Positions 1-7,315 of a stretch of 45,548 nt of DNA are shown here, piece after piece. Each line of letters opens with the position of its first letter. Position 1 is the stretch's first letter. Source of the DNA: HyVt-337 sp964428895 (GTDB taxonomy: Bacteria; Planctomycetota; Phycisphaerae; SM23-33); contig CAYRZU010000020.1 of NCBI GenBank assembly GCA_964428895.1, positions 1-45,548 on the forward strand, written 5' to 3'. Below the pieces are notes generated by a model. It was given only the letters and a program-made list of their open reading frames with translations, did not search any database and had not been told where the DNA came from. A program made the translations under genes and the position numbers.

Positions 1-30
1 TGCGGAACCGCTGCATTCACGGGGGTTCTC

Positions 31-58
31 TTGTCATGGCCCAGGGCCGCTCTATAAT
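31..58 (+). promoter_or_regulatory. Sigma70-type promoter for the NifU-like gene
   Basis: A -35 box TTGTCA (31-36), a 16-base spacer and a perfect TATAAT -10 box (53-58) are visible. Transcription would start near base 65, about 38 bases before the ATG at 103. An AGGAG ribosome-binding site sits at 90-94. The call rests on consensus match alone. Confidence 0.75.
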
Positions 59-102
59 GACGTGACTGGTCCCCCAGCCGTTAACTATCAGGAGCGATTC
101 GA

Positions 103-363
103 ATGTCGGAAGAAAACACCACCCCCGCGGACAGCTTCCATGCGTCCGTCTCAGCTGTGATCGAAACCATCCGTCCCCTGCTGCAGGCTGACGGCGGCGA
201 TATCGAACTGGTCGAGACCAACGAAGAAACGGGTCTGGTTTCGGTGCGGTTGCAGGGCGCCTGCCGCGGCTGCCCGTCTGCCCAGCAAACCCTCAAGATG
301 GGCGTTGAACGGCACCTCAAGGAGAAGGTCCCTCAGGTCTCTGAGGTCGTGCCGGTCGAGTAA
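103..363 (+). CDS. NifU C-terminal-domain Fe-S scaffold protein
   Basis: An 86-residue protein made up almost entirely of the NifU C-terminal (Nfu) domain. The motif LQADGGDIEL lies near residues 27-36. The cluster-binding CxxC is Cys54-Arg-Gly-Cys57, followed by the family sequence PSAQQTLKMGVE. Proteins of this family bind or deliver Fe-S clusters in the cytoplasm, the two cysteines of each subunit bridging a cluster in a dimer. Nothing is fused to the domain, so this is the short stand-alone type. The ATG at 103 is fixed by AGGAG at 90-94. The gene stands alone, convergent with the next gene, with its own strong promoter. Fe-S users in the window include QueG. Which apoproteins it serves cannot be told from sequence. 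Confidence 0.92.
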   Translation: MSEENTTPADSFHASVSAVIETIRPLLQADGGDIELVETNEETGLVSVRLQGACRGCPSAQQTLKMGVERHLKEKVPQVSEVVPVE

Positions 364-377
364 TCTCCCCGCATTAC

Positions 378-400
378 GCCCCCGCCCGGCGCGGGTGGGC
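378..400. terminator. GC hairpin between convergent genes
   Basis: CCCGC (381-385) and GCGGG (391-395) form a hairpin extended by GCC/GGC around it, between the convergent stops at 363 and 423. There is no T tract on either strand, so a role as bidirectional terminator is only a possibility. Confidence 0.3.
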
Positions 401-422
401 TATCCGTCTGCGCCGCGAAGGG

Positions 423-1745
423 TCATTGGAGGCTTTGCAGCAACACCCGGGCCCGTTCGGCCACGGCCGTGTCCGGATACTTCTCCACGATTTCCTCGAG
501 GGCGTCCCGGGCCTTGTCCACCATCTGATGCTCGAGGAACAGGTCGGCCTTCTTCATCAGCGTGGCCGCTGCGGCTTCATCTTCCGCCGAGGCCGTGCCG
601 CCCTCCCCATCCTCGCCGTCCTCGCCGTCGCCATTTTCGCCTTCGTCATCGGCCGTATCATCTGAGTCCGATGCGTCCGCGACCGTCTCGCCGTCGTCGG
701 GATCTTCGTCGGGATCCTCTTGGGGCGTTTCAACAACCTCGGGCGGTAGGTTCTCCAAGTCCAGCGCGATGGTCTCGGCATCGTGAGCGGGTGGCTTGAA
801 CTCGAACTCAGCGTCGATCTTCCGAAAGTTCTTGGCCTTGTCTCGGTCGATCTTGTCGATCTGGCGAGCCGCCTTCTTACGCTTGCTCTTCAGGGCCGCA
901 ACGGATCCTTCGAGGCTCTTTTTCTCCCGGTACAACTCGCCCTCGCGCTTCTGCTCAGCTTCGAGGGCCCGGAAGATCGCCAGATAGGCCCGGTAGGTCG
1001 TCTGGGTGCGCCCGTCCTGGTACTTCTTCTTGGAGACCCGCACGTGCTTGGATAGCTCGGCGATGTTCGCCTGCACCTCGTCCAACTCGGCGAGGACGTC
1101 GTCGTAGGCCTTGGCCTTTTCCTCAATGCTGGCGGTGGCCTCGTCGATGATCTTCTGTTGTTCGGCGATCAGTTCCTTCTGCTGCTCGTAACCGCGTTTG
1201 ACCCGCTCGTAGCCCGCCATAAAGGTGCCGGCCTGGCGCCAAGCGCGGCTGTCCCGCCTCATGATCGCCACCAGGTCCTGGTCGACCTGGGCGTCTTCGT
1301 CGAGATCGACCCACGCCGCCAATTGCCCGAGGTTGTAGAGGGTGTTGGCGTCCAGAGAGATCCGTTCGCCGGCCTCGATCCCCGCCGGAAGCGCCCTGGC
1401 GATCTGGCCCCGCTTGCCTTCGTAGTAAGCGACCAACGCCCAGGCGACGCCATTGTCCGAATCCAGCGCGCTGAGCGACCGGGCCGGCGAGGTCGCCATG
1501 TCGGCCAGCCCCAACGTCAGCAGCTTGCGCATGTAGACGTCACGAAGCTCCGCGGACTTCGGCGCTTTGCTGGCCAGGTCGGCATAGACCTTGGAGGCCT
1601 CCTGGGCCGTCTCCGCTCGGCCGATGGCCTCGATGGCCTGATCGATATCGGCTTGGCTGGCTTCGTCTTGGGCCCAGGCGCCAGCGCAACAGACCAGCAA
1701 GCAAACCGCCGCCAACACACAACCCCTGATTCTCAACTGTCTCAT
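423..1745 (-). CDS. Exported coiled-coil/TPR protein with acidic linker
   Basis: A 440-residue protein of unknown function. It opens with a signal peptide (MRQLRIRG, a Leu/Val/Cys-rich core, then AGAWAQ), so it is exported. A helical N-terminal half with TPR-like pairs precedes a long charged coiled coil (roughly residues 175-310). A very acidic Asp/Glu/Gly linker follows (about 340-395), and a final TPR-like hairpin contains KARDALEEIVEKYPDTAVAE. The start at 1745 was chosen because it begins the signal peptide and lies downstream of the promoter at 1822-1850; a longer frame to 1832 would begin upstream of the expected RNA start. It resembles its upstream neighbour (1879-3330) in layout and in phrases such as GMAWAVLAYFE versus GVAWALVAYYE, so the two look like an old tandem duplication. 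No enzymatic motif is visible. Confidence 0.82.
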   Translation of the reverse strand: MRQLRIRGCVLAAVCLLVCCAGAWAQDEASQADIDQAIEAIGRAETAQEASKVYADLASKAPKSAELRDVYMRKLLTLGLADMATSPARSLSALDSDNGVAWALVAYYEGKRGQIARALPAGIEAGERISLDANTLYNLGQLAAWVDLDEDAQVDQDLVAIMRRDSRAWRQAGTFMAGYERVKRGYEQQKELIAEQQKIIDEATASIEEKAKAYDDVLAELDEVQANIAELSKHVRVSKKKYQDGRTQTTYRAYLAIFRALEAEQKREGELYREKKSLEGSVAALKSKRKKAARQIDKIDRDKAKNFRKIDAEFEFKPPAHDAETIALDLENLPPEVVETPQEDPDEDPDDGETVADASDSDDTADDEGENGDGEDGEDGEGGTASAEDEAAAATLMKKADLFLEHQMVDKARDALEEIVEKYPDTAVAERARVLLQSLQ

Positions 1746-1821
1746 GATTGGACCCCAATGCCCTGAGAGCGGCGCGCACCAACGCCCCGCAAAAAGTGAT
1801 CTGCGCCAATGTGTTCGATGT

Positions 1822-1850
1822 ATTCTAACCACTGCTGCGCCAACTGGAAA
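1822..1850 (-). promoter_or_regulatory. Promoter for the 423-1745 gene
   Basis: Read on the minus strand, TTTCCA (1850-1845), a 17-base spacer and TAGAAT (1827-1822) form a plausible sigma70-type promoter. Transcription would start near 1815, giving a leader of about 70 bases before the ATG at 1745. Confidence 0.5.
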
Positions 1851-1878
1851 GCGTTAAACCACATGCCCCATTCGTCGG

Positions 1879-3330
1879 CTATTCCACCGGCGTGGGGTTA
1901 ATCAGTTCCTCTAGAATGGCCTCAGCTTCGGCGGCGGCCTTGCTGTCGGGGGCTATTTCGATGACTTCTTCCAGCAGGTCGACCGCCCGATCGCTGCGGC
2001 CGGCCCGCAGGTACTGCCGAGCTAACTGCACCGCCTGGTCCGGCTCGAAACGCTTGGGCGGAATCGGATTCCGGACCCGTTGGCGCTTCTGGCTGGCCAC
2101 GCGGGCCACGGCCAGTTCGATCCGCTGCCCGTCGACCAGGGGCAGTTCCCACGCCACGCGCTTGTCCCGGGCGCCCAGCACCAAACGACGCTCCTTGATC
2201 AGGTCCTTCAGCAGCCGCGCCGCGTCATCGCGATCATCCGCCACGGCGTTGGCCTTCCGTTTGAGAATTCGAATCTGGGTGTACAACTCCTCCCACTCGC
2301 GTTGGACGTCGCGGAGTTCGTCCTGCAGGTAGAAGATCCGTTCGCGTATCTGCCGGCGGGTGCGGCTGTCCTCAGCGTCGTCGACGTCGTCCTGCCAGTA
2401 GCGGACCTCTTCCCGCAATTTGGCCAAGCGTTCCCGTTCGGCCTTGGTCAGCGACGATTGGCCCTCCAACGTCCGGATCGTACTCCGGTTGAAAGATATC
2501 TTCTCGCGAAGCTGCGCCACCGACCAGTACTTGCCGACCAGCCGCATCTCCGCGGCGTACAGATCGTGCTTCAGCGCTCGCAGTTCGGCATCGATCACGT
2601 ACAACCGCTCGGCCTCGGTGAACAGGCGCTCGTCCAACTCGTCCAGGGTCGCCGCCAACTCCGCCATCAGGTCTTCGATCTCCTTGACCCGGTTGTCATA
2701 GCCGACCATTACTTCCCGAACGAACTCGTGCGTGCCGGCGAAGTCGGGGCTGTCCAGCCACGTCTGTAGATTCAAGACCGCCGCCCGCTGGGCGTCTTCG
2801 GGAATGAACGGAATCTTGTCCTGGTACTCATACCACGCCACCAGCGCCCCGGCGTTGTGCATCACGCCCGGGTCCGCCGGCAGGAGTTCCGCCGCCCGAA
2901 CCGCCGCCGGAAACGCCTTGGCCAGGAACCCCCGCTCGGCCTCGAAGTAGGCCAACACCGCCCAGGCCATGCCGTGCTCATCGGTGTACTTCAGCAATCG
3001 CCTGGCGGCGTAAACGGCGTTCTGAATCCGCCCGAACCGGAGCATCTGACGCATGTAGGCGTCATTGACCTCCTCGTCATCACGGTCCAGCCGCATGGCC
3101 TCCATCAGGAGTTCGTCGGCCTGCCTGGCGCTCTCGGCGTGCTCGATGGCTTCAGCCAATCGGGCCAGTTCGGCCGTGATCTCTTCCTCCGACAAGTCGT
3201 CGTGGCCGGCGGCCCGGTCGGCAACGGCGGCTTCAATCGCCACGTCGGCCGGCTGTGTCGTCGGCTCATCAGCCACCGCGGCGGCGCAGACCAGGATCAG
3301 TCCGATCAGCAGTCCCAAGACCCATTTCAT
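1879..3330 (-). CDS. Exported coiled-coil/TPR protein, paralogue of neighbour
   Basis: A 483-residue protein of unknown function with a clear signal peptide (MKWVLGLLIGLILVCAAAVA, cleavage expected before DEPTT). Helical TPR-like repeats fill about residues 50-210. A long charged coiled coil runs from about 215 to 400 (LMAELAATLDELDERLF and following heptads). The C-terminal TPR hairpin reads LARQYLRAGRSDRAVDLLEE. The order of parts matches the downstream neighbour at 423-1745 but without its acidic linker. The start at 3330 has AAAGGGA seven bases upstream. The gap to the neighbour is 133 bases and contains a promoter, so the two may be transcribed separately. It is likely periplasmic or envelope-bound and may be a scaffold; that role is inferred from architecture only. 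Confidence 0.82.
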   Translation of the reverse strand: MKWVLGLLIGLILVCAAAVADEPTTQPADVAIEAAVADRAAGHDDLSEEEITAELARLAEAIEHAESARQADELLMEAMRLDRDDEEVNDAYMRQMLRFGRIQNAVYAARRLLKYTDEHGMAWAVLAYFEAERGFLAKAFPAAVRAAELLPADPGVMHNAGALVAWYEYQDKIPFIPEDAQRAAVLNLQTWLDSPDFAGTHEFVREVMVGYDNRVKEIEDLMAELAATLDELDERLFTEAERLYVIDAELRALKHDLYAAEMRLVGKYWSVAQLREKISFNRSTIRTLEGQSSLTKAERERLAKLREEVRYWQDDVDDAEDSRTRRQIRERIFYLQDELRDVQREWEELYTQIRILKRKANAVADDRDDAARLLKDLIKERRLVLGARDKRVAWELPLVDGQRIELAVARVASQKRQRVRNPIPPKRFEPDQAVQLARQYLRAGRSDRAVDLLEEVIEIAPDSKAAAEAEAILEELINPTPVE

Positions 3331-3369
3331 GGTCGTTCCCTTTCAGAGATGTCCCACACCCAACGCCCT

Positions 3370-3375
3370 ATTCTA
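3370..3375 (-). promoter_or_regulatory. TAGAAT -10 box for the 1879-3330 gene
   Basis: TAGAAT on the minus strand (3375-3370) lies 40 bases upstream of the ATG at 3330. No convincing -35 box is visible at 16-18 bases. The same hexamer precedes three other genes in the window. Confidence 0.35.
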
Positions 3376-3424
3376 AACGCACAATTGGCCAAGAACTTGC
3401 AGATTCTTGCGATCGGGCCGCGGC

Positions 3425-3453
3425 TTGACCGGTTGGGCCGCCGGCAGTACCAT
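3425..3453 (+). promoter_or_regulatory. Promoter giving a leaderless pabA/trpG transcript
   Basis: TTGACC (3425-3430), a 17-base spacer and TACCAT (3448-3453). Transcription would start about seven bases on, at the GTG start codon itself (3460). No ribosome-binding site precedes that codon, which fits a leaderless message. Confidence 0.5.
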
Positions 3454-3459
3454 GCCCGC

Positions 3460-4035
3460 GTGATTCTCATCGTCGACAACTACGACAGCTTCACCTACAA
3501 CCTCGTCCAGCGGATCGGGGAACTGGGGCGCGGAGACCAGATTCGCGTCTTTCGCAACGACACCATCACCCCCGCCGACGCCGAGAAGCAAGTCGCCCCC
3601 ACCCACCTGATTATCTCCCCGGGCCCCTGCACCCCCAACAAAGCCGGCCTGAGTTGCGACTTCGTCCGACACTTTCACGGCAAGGTGCCCATCCTGGGCG
3701 TTTGCCTCGGCCATCAGTGCATCGGACAGGTTTTCGGCGGAAAGGTCATTCGGGCCGATCGCCTTATGCACGGCAAGACCTCCGAGGTCACCCACGACGG
3801 CAAGGGGGTCCTGGCCGACCTGCCCGACCCGTTCACCGCCACTCGCTATCACAGCCTGATCGTCGACCCCGACGGACTGGACAAAGACTTCGAGCTGACT
3901 AGCTGGTCCGTGGACCAGCACGAGTTAATGGGTATTCGCTCGAAGACGCACCCCACCGAAGGCCTGCAGTTCCACCCCGAGAGTTTCCTGACCGACGTCG
4001 GCCATCAGCTCCTGCGGAACTTCCTGTCCCTCTAA
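3460..4035 (+). CDS. pabA: Anthranilate/aminodeoxychorismate synthase glutaminase subunit
   Basis: A 191-residue class I glutamine amidotransferase, the usual length for TrpG/PabA. It hydrolyses glutamine and passes ammonia to the chorismate-binding partner (TrpE or PabB) for anthranilate or 4-amino-4-deoxychorismate synthesis. It starts with the family signature ILIVDNYDSFTYNLVQ. The nucleophile is Cys82 in GVCLGHQCIGQVFGG, and the other catalytic residues are His172 and Glu174 in LQFHPES. The oxyanion-region sequence SPGPCTPNKAG is present. The GTG at 3460 begins the conserved N-terminus. No component I gene lies in the window. trpBA are about 7 kb away on the other strand, so whether it serves tryptophan, folate or both cannot be decided here. 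It is convergent with the transketolase gene. Confidence 0.93.
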   Translation: MILIVDNYDSFTYNLVQRIGELGRGDQIRVFRNDTITPADAEKQVAPTHLIISPGPCTPNKAGLSCDFVRHFHGKVPILGVCLGHQCIGQVFGGKVIRADRLMHGKTSEVTHDGKGVLADLPDPFTATRYHSLIVDPDGLDKDFELTSWSVDQHELMGIRSKTHPTEGLQFHPESFLTDVGHQLLRNFLSL

Positions 4036-4059
4036 TCGATCCAGTAACGACCGGTGGCG

Positions 4060-6009
4060 CTACTCCGACTGATCGAACATGCCCTGAGCGGCCGCGGCAA
4101 TGTCTTCCGCCGTCAGGTGCACCATCTTGAGAATCTCCTCGGGCGTCTTGGCGCTCTTGGGAACGCGGCGGACGTAGAGGCTCTGGACGCACACGCCCAG
4201 GTCGCTGCGAGCGGCGGCGGCGGCGATCTCGTCGGTCATGCCGCCGACGTAGTTGTCTTCGACCACCAACAACTGTCCGCGGCAATCGTCGCCGATCTGA
4301 AGGATCTCATCGGTGTTCAGCGGAATGCTGTACGCGTCGATCAGCGAGGCCGACAAGCCGAACTGCTCTTCCAGAATGGCGACCGCGGCCTTGGCGATGT
4401 GGACCATGTAGCCGCTGGCGACGATGGCGATATCTTCGCCGTCCATCAGATGCTTAAAGCCGCCCAGTTCGAACGTCTCGGCCTCATCGTACAGGAACTC
4501 CACGTCCGGGCGGTGCGTTCGCATGTAGCACAAGCCGTCGGTGTTGGCCATCAGCTCGGTCAGCTTGAAGGCGCTGACGGCGTCGGAGGGCAGGAACAGG
4601 CGAAGGCTCGGGGCGCCGTCGACCCGAATCGCATGGGCGAAACTTCGCATGAAGGCCACGTCAGGCAAGGCCATCTGGCTAGGCCCATCCGCCGCCAAGG
4701 ACACGCCCGCATGCGAGCCGACCAGCTTGATGTTGGCATTGGAGATCCCGGCCATCTCAATCTGGTCGTACCCGCGAACCAGGAACTTGGCGAAGCTCGA
4801 GACGAACGGAATCCGCCCCGCCGCCGAGAGGCCCGAGGCCGCCGAGATCATGTTCTGCTCGGCAATGCGGGCCTCAAAGTACCGGTCCGGCTGCTGCTTG
4901 GCGAAGACGTCGGCGAAGGTCGAGTTCTTCACGTCGCCGTCCAGAGCCACCACACGCGCGTCGGCGCCCAGAGCAGCCAGCGCCGCCCCGTAAGCGCGAC
5001 GGGTGGAGAGTGTCTTGTCGGCGTAGGCGCTGTCCATGCCGGCAGCGGCGCAGGCGGCGGCGAGATCGCCCGCCGACAACGGCCCGTCGCCGGCCGGCTC
5101 GACCGACGCGGCTCGTTCCAACTGGGCGATATCCTTATCGGCCAGGTCGGCCACACCCAGTTCGGCGGCTTTGGCGTCCAAATCGGCCAGCGCCGTTTCG
5201 ACCTGCTCGGCCTTGAGGGGCTTGCCGTGATAGGTGTGCTGCTGCAGTTCGGCAACCCCCCAGCCCTTGACCGTGTTGGCGACGATGGCAATGGGCTTGT
5301 CAGCCGCTTCAGCGGTAAGGGCCTCCAGGAGTTCGTCCCAGTTGTGCCCGTCGACGGTCTTGACGTCCATGCCGAAGGCGGCCAGCTTGGCCGCCAGCGC
5401 CTCGGCCGACTGCTGAGCGGAAACGTAGTCGCTCTGACCTTGCCCGTTGCAGTTGATGATGGTGCGAACGGCCGTCAGCTTGTGATCGACGATGAAGTCG
5501 ACCGCCTCCCAGACCTGGCCCTCACGGACCTCGCCGTCGCCCAAGATGCAGAAGATCTTCTTGTCGGACCCGTCCAGCCGCGCGCCACAGGCCAGACCCG
5601 CCGCCACCGACAGGCCCTGCCCGAGCGACCCGGTCGCCGCGTCGAAGAACGGGAACCCCACGGCCGGGTTGGGATGGCCGTCCAGAACACTATCGGCCTC
5701 GCGCAGCGTCAGCGCGTCATCGAACCGTAGCTGGCTCGGCTGATCCGGGGCGCCCACCACGCCGCCCAGGTCGCAATACGCCGCATAGACCACCGGCACG
5801 GCGTGGCCTTCCGACAACACCAAACGGTCGCTACCGGTGTTCCAGGGGTTCTTCGGATCGTAACGCATCACGCGATACATCAGCGCCGTGGTGATATGAG
5901 CAATCGATAGCGCACTAGACGGGTGGCCGCTGCCGGCGGCCGTGCACATCCGCACGATCTGCTTGCCTAGCTCGATGACCTTTCGGTCCAACTCCTTGTG
6001 ATCCGACAT
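4060..6009 (-). CDS. tkt: Transketolase
   Basis: A 649-residue single-chain transketolase, which moves two-carbon ketol units between sugar phosphates in the non-oxidative pentose phosphate and Calvin-type pathways with thiamine diphosphate and a divalent metal. The N-terminal domain has the substrate-binding GSGHPSS motif (26-32) and the TPP/metal motif Gly157-Asp-Gly-Glu160 continuing to Asn186-Asn188. The pyrimidine domain carries the proton-relay Glu384 in RIAEQNM. The C-terminal transketolase domain completes the protein. The sequence RYDPKNPWNTGSDRLVLSEG reads more like the shorter animal-type enzymes than the E. coli type; this is a recollection of family patterns, not a computed alignment. 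ATG at 6009 has GGGAG upstream. A small membrane ORF lies just upstream and could share its message. Confidence 0.96.
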   Translation of the reverse strand: MSDHKELDRKVIELGKQIVRMCTAAGSGHPSSALSIAHITTALMYRVMRYDPKNPWNTGSDRLVLSEGHAVPVVYAAYCDLGGVVGAPDQPSQLRFDDALTLREADSVLDGHPNPAVGFPFFDAATGSLGQGLSVAAGLACGARLDGSDKKIFCILGDGEVREGQVWEAVDFIVDHKLTAVRTIINCNGQGQSDYVSAQQSAEALAAKLAAFGMDVKTVDGHNWDELLEALTAEAADKPIAIVANTVKGWGVAELQQHTYHGKPLKAEQVETALADLDAKAAELGVADLADKDIAQLERAASVEPAGDGPLSAGDLAAACAAAGMDSAYADKTLSTRRAYGAALAALGADARVVALDGDVKNSTFADVFAKQQPDRYFEARIAEQNMISAASGLSAAGRIPFVSSFAKFLVRGYDQIEMAGISNANIKLVGSHAGVSLAADGPSQMALPDVAFMRSFAHAIRVDGAPSLRLFLPSDAVSAFKLTELMANTDGLCYMRTHRPDVEFLYDEAETFELGGFKHLMDGEDIAIVASGYMVHIAKAAVAILEEQFGLSASLIDAYSIPLNTDEILQIGDDCRGQLLVVEDNYVGGMTDEIAAAAARSDLGVCVQSLYVRRVPKSAKTPEEILKMVHLTAEDIAAAAQGMFDQSE

Positions 6010-6057
6010 CTCTGGTCTCCCATGGCCAGTCATTGTTTCTAGATAAGACCAAGTAGG

Positions 6058-6222
6058 CTACCCAAAGCCCCCCGCCAAAGCAAGCGTCAAACCCACCCAT
6101 AACCCTAGCGACCACAACCACTGCCATCGGGAGGCGTCGGGAACGGCCTCAGGGACGGCCCAATCGACACGAAGACCATAACACACAATCACAAAGGTAG
6201 TTAAGGCGAGAATTGCCGACAT
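6058..6222 (-). CDS. Possible small two-helix membrane protein
   Basis: An open frame of 54 residues from an ATG at 6222 (60 residues if the GTG at 6240 is used). It is strongly hydrophobic at both ends: MSAILALTTFVIVCYG near the N-terminus and WLWSLGLWVGLTLALAGG at the C-terminus, with a short polar hairpin between. GGGGA lies just upstream of the ATG, very close to it. It ends 48 bases before the transketolase start on the same strand. Two predicted membrane helices with a polar loop are more than expected of a random frame, but the length is marginal. I do not recognise the family. Confidence 0.45.
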   Translation of the reverse strand: MSAILALTTFVIVCYGLRVDWAVPEAVPDASRWQWLWSLGLWVGLTLALAGGFG

Positions 6223-6256
6223 TTCCCCTTGTGTCCCCACAAGATGCCCAAGCAGC

Positions 6257-6344
6257 GCTAGGGGAAGACCTTCGAGATGGCGAATTGTAACATACGGCCA
6301 GTCAACGAGTTACTATCTTGCCAAGAACTTTTCTATCCCCTAGC
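6257..6344. repeat. 9-bp inverted repeat in tkt/HAD intergenic region
   Basis: GCTAGGGGA (6257-6265) is exactly mirrored by TCCCCTAGC (6336-6344). The arms flank the minus-strand extended -10 element and lie just before the plus-strand sRNA promoter. They could be operator half-sites or a long-range RNA pairing, and chance is not excluded. Confidence 0.35.
6284..6292 (-). promoter_or_regulatory. Extended -10 promoter upstream of the tkt unit
   Basis: Minus-strand TGTTACAAT (6292-6284) fits an extended -10 element with TACAAT as the core. No good -35 box is present. It would start RNA near 6277, upstream of the small membrane ORF and tkt. Confidence 0.4.
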
Positions 6345-6351
6345 ATTCGCG

Positions 6352-6380
6352 TTGACACCCCCTTGGGCCGGTGATATACT
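6352..6380 (+). promoter_or_regulatory. Near-consensus sigma70 promoter of candidate sRNA
   Basis: A perfect TTGACA (6352-6357), an ideal 17-base spacer and TATACT (6375-6380) form the best promoter in the window. RNA should start near 6387. No gene begins directly after it: the next start codon is at 6571, beyond a terminator. Confidence 0.8.
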
Positions 6381-6386
6381 CTCCGC

Positions 6387-6485
6387 CCGCTGAATGAGAA
6401 TCGCGCTGCAAAGCGATGACGAATAGGCTGGTTGTTTCAGCCGTGGCGACCCCCGGCGCGCCTTCGTGGTGGCCGGGGGTTTTTT
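6387..6485 (+). ncRNA. Candidate small RNA of about 100 nt
   Basis: The stretch between the strong promoter and the terminator encodes no protein but folds into three hairpins. Hairpin 1 pairs ATCGC (6400-6404) with GCGAT (6413-6417). Hairpin 2 pairs GGCTG (6426-6430) with CAGCC (6438-6442). Hairpin 3 is the terminator at 6450-6485. A stable promoter-to-terminator unit of this size is typical of a trans-acting sRNA. It might instead be a leader that attenuates the HAD gene at 6571. I could not match it to 6S RNA, SRP RNA, tmRNA or any riboswitch core I know. The 5' end is estimated from the promoter. Confidence 0.6.
6450..6485 (+). terminator. Intrinsic terminator of candidate sRNA
   Basis: CCCCCGGC (6450-6457) pairs with GCCGGGGG (6472-6479) and runs straight into TTTTTT (6480-6485). 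This is a textbook rho-independent terminator. Confidence 0.85.
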
Positions 6486-6570
6486 ACTCACCAGCGCTGA
6501 TGCACCGGCGCATTGCACCCCCTGGTTGTTCCCGCTATCCTCTGACGTTCTTGGAGGCGATGGGCACCGC

Positions 6571-7311
6571 ATGAGCCACCCACTGCGCGGCATTCTGTTC
6601 GATTTGGGCGATACCTTGCTCGACTTCGGCGACGTGGACGTCAACGCCGAGTTCGAGAAGGGCGCGCGCCTCGCCTACGACTACCTCACCGATCTCGGCC
6701 TGCCCATGCCGAGCTTCAAGGCCTACCATCGGAAGCAGTTCTGTTCGGTACGGTTCAACTACGTCTTGACGCACCTGCACGGCCGCGACTTCAACGCGCT
6801 CGATCTGATCGGCCGCTTCAGCCGCCGCATGGGACACAAGATCACCCACGAGCAATTGGTGGAGTTGGCGTGGCTGTGGTATGAGCCCGTCCGCAAGTGC
6901 GCCACTATCGAGCCCGGCCTTCATGAGATGCTCGAGACATTTCGCCAGGACGGCCTGAAGCTCGGACTGCTATCCAACACCTTCATTCCCCCCGAAGTGC
7001 TGGACCGTCATCTCACTCAAGAAGACCTGTTGAAGTTCTTGCCCGTTCGCATCTATTCCTGCGAACTGAACCACCGCAAGCCGCATCCGAGCATCTTTGC
7101 CCGCGCCGCCGAGAAGATGGCCCTGCCGGCTGAGGAATTGATGTTCGTCGGCAATTGCCTCAAGGCCGACGTGCGTGGCGCGAATCGCGCCGGGATGGTA
7201 TCGGTGCTGAAGGATCCGACCGGTCGTCGCCATACCTGGCGGTCAAAACCGGATCATCGAATCCGCCGACTTACGGACCTCCCCCAGATCCTTGATCTGT
7301 ACAGCCGCTAG
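6571..7311 (+). CDS. HAD-superfamily hydrolase
   Basis: A 246-residue haloacid dehalogenase-like hydrolase. Motif I is Asp11-Leu-Gly-Asp14 in ILFDLGDTLLDFG, which supplies the nucleophile and acid/base. Motif II is LLSNT, the motif III lysine lies in LNHRKPHPS, and motif IV is FVGNCLKADVRGANRAGM. A helical cap domain occupies about residues 20-110, between motifs I and II, so this is subclass I. Such enzymes are mostly cytoplasmic phosphatases, and the substrate cannot be inferred. The ATG at 6571 starts just before motif I; GGAGG lies rather far upstream (about 14 bases). It follows the candidate sRNA on the same strand. Neighbours give no pathway clue. Confidence 0.88.
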   Translation: MSHPLRGILFDLGDTLLDFGDVDVNAEFEKGARLAYDYLTDLGLPMPSFKAYHRKQFCSVRFNYVLTHLHGRDFNALDLIGRFSRRMGHKITHEQLVELAWLWYEPVRKCATIEPGLHEMLETFRQDGLKLGLLSNTFIPPEVLDRHLTQEDLLKFLPVRIYSCELNHRKPHPSIFARAAEKMALPAEELMFVGNCLKADVRGANRAGMVSVLKDPTGRRHTWRSKPDHRIRRLTDLPQILDLYSR

Positions 7312-7315
7312 GCGA

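Noticed and set aside
2857..3459. Long plus-strand frame fused upstream of pabA
   Set aside because: It is the antisense shadow of the exported coiled-coil gene and lacks pabA homology; pabA starts at the GTG at 3460 with its own promoter.
4054..5730. 558-residue plus-strand frame opposite transketolase
   Set aside because: Shadow frame; Val/Gly/Arg-rich without motifs, while the minus strand encodes an unmistakable transketolase.
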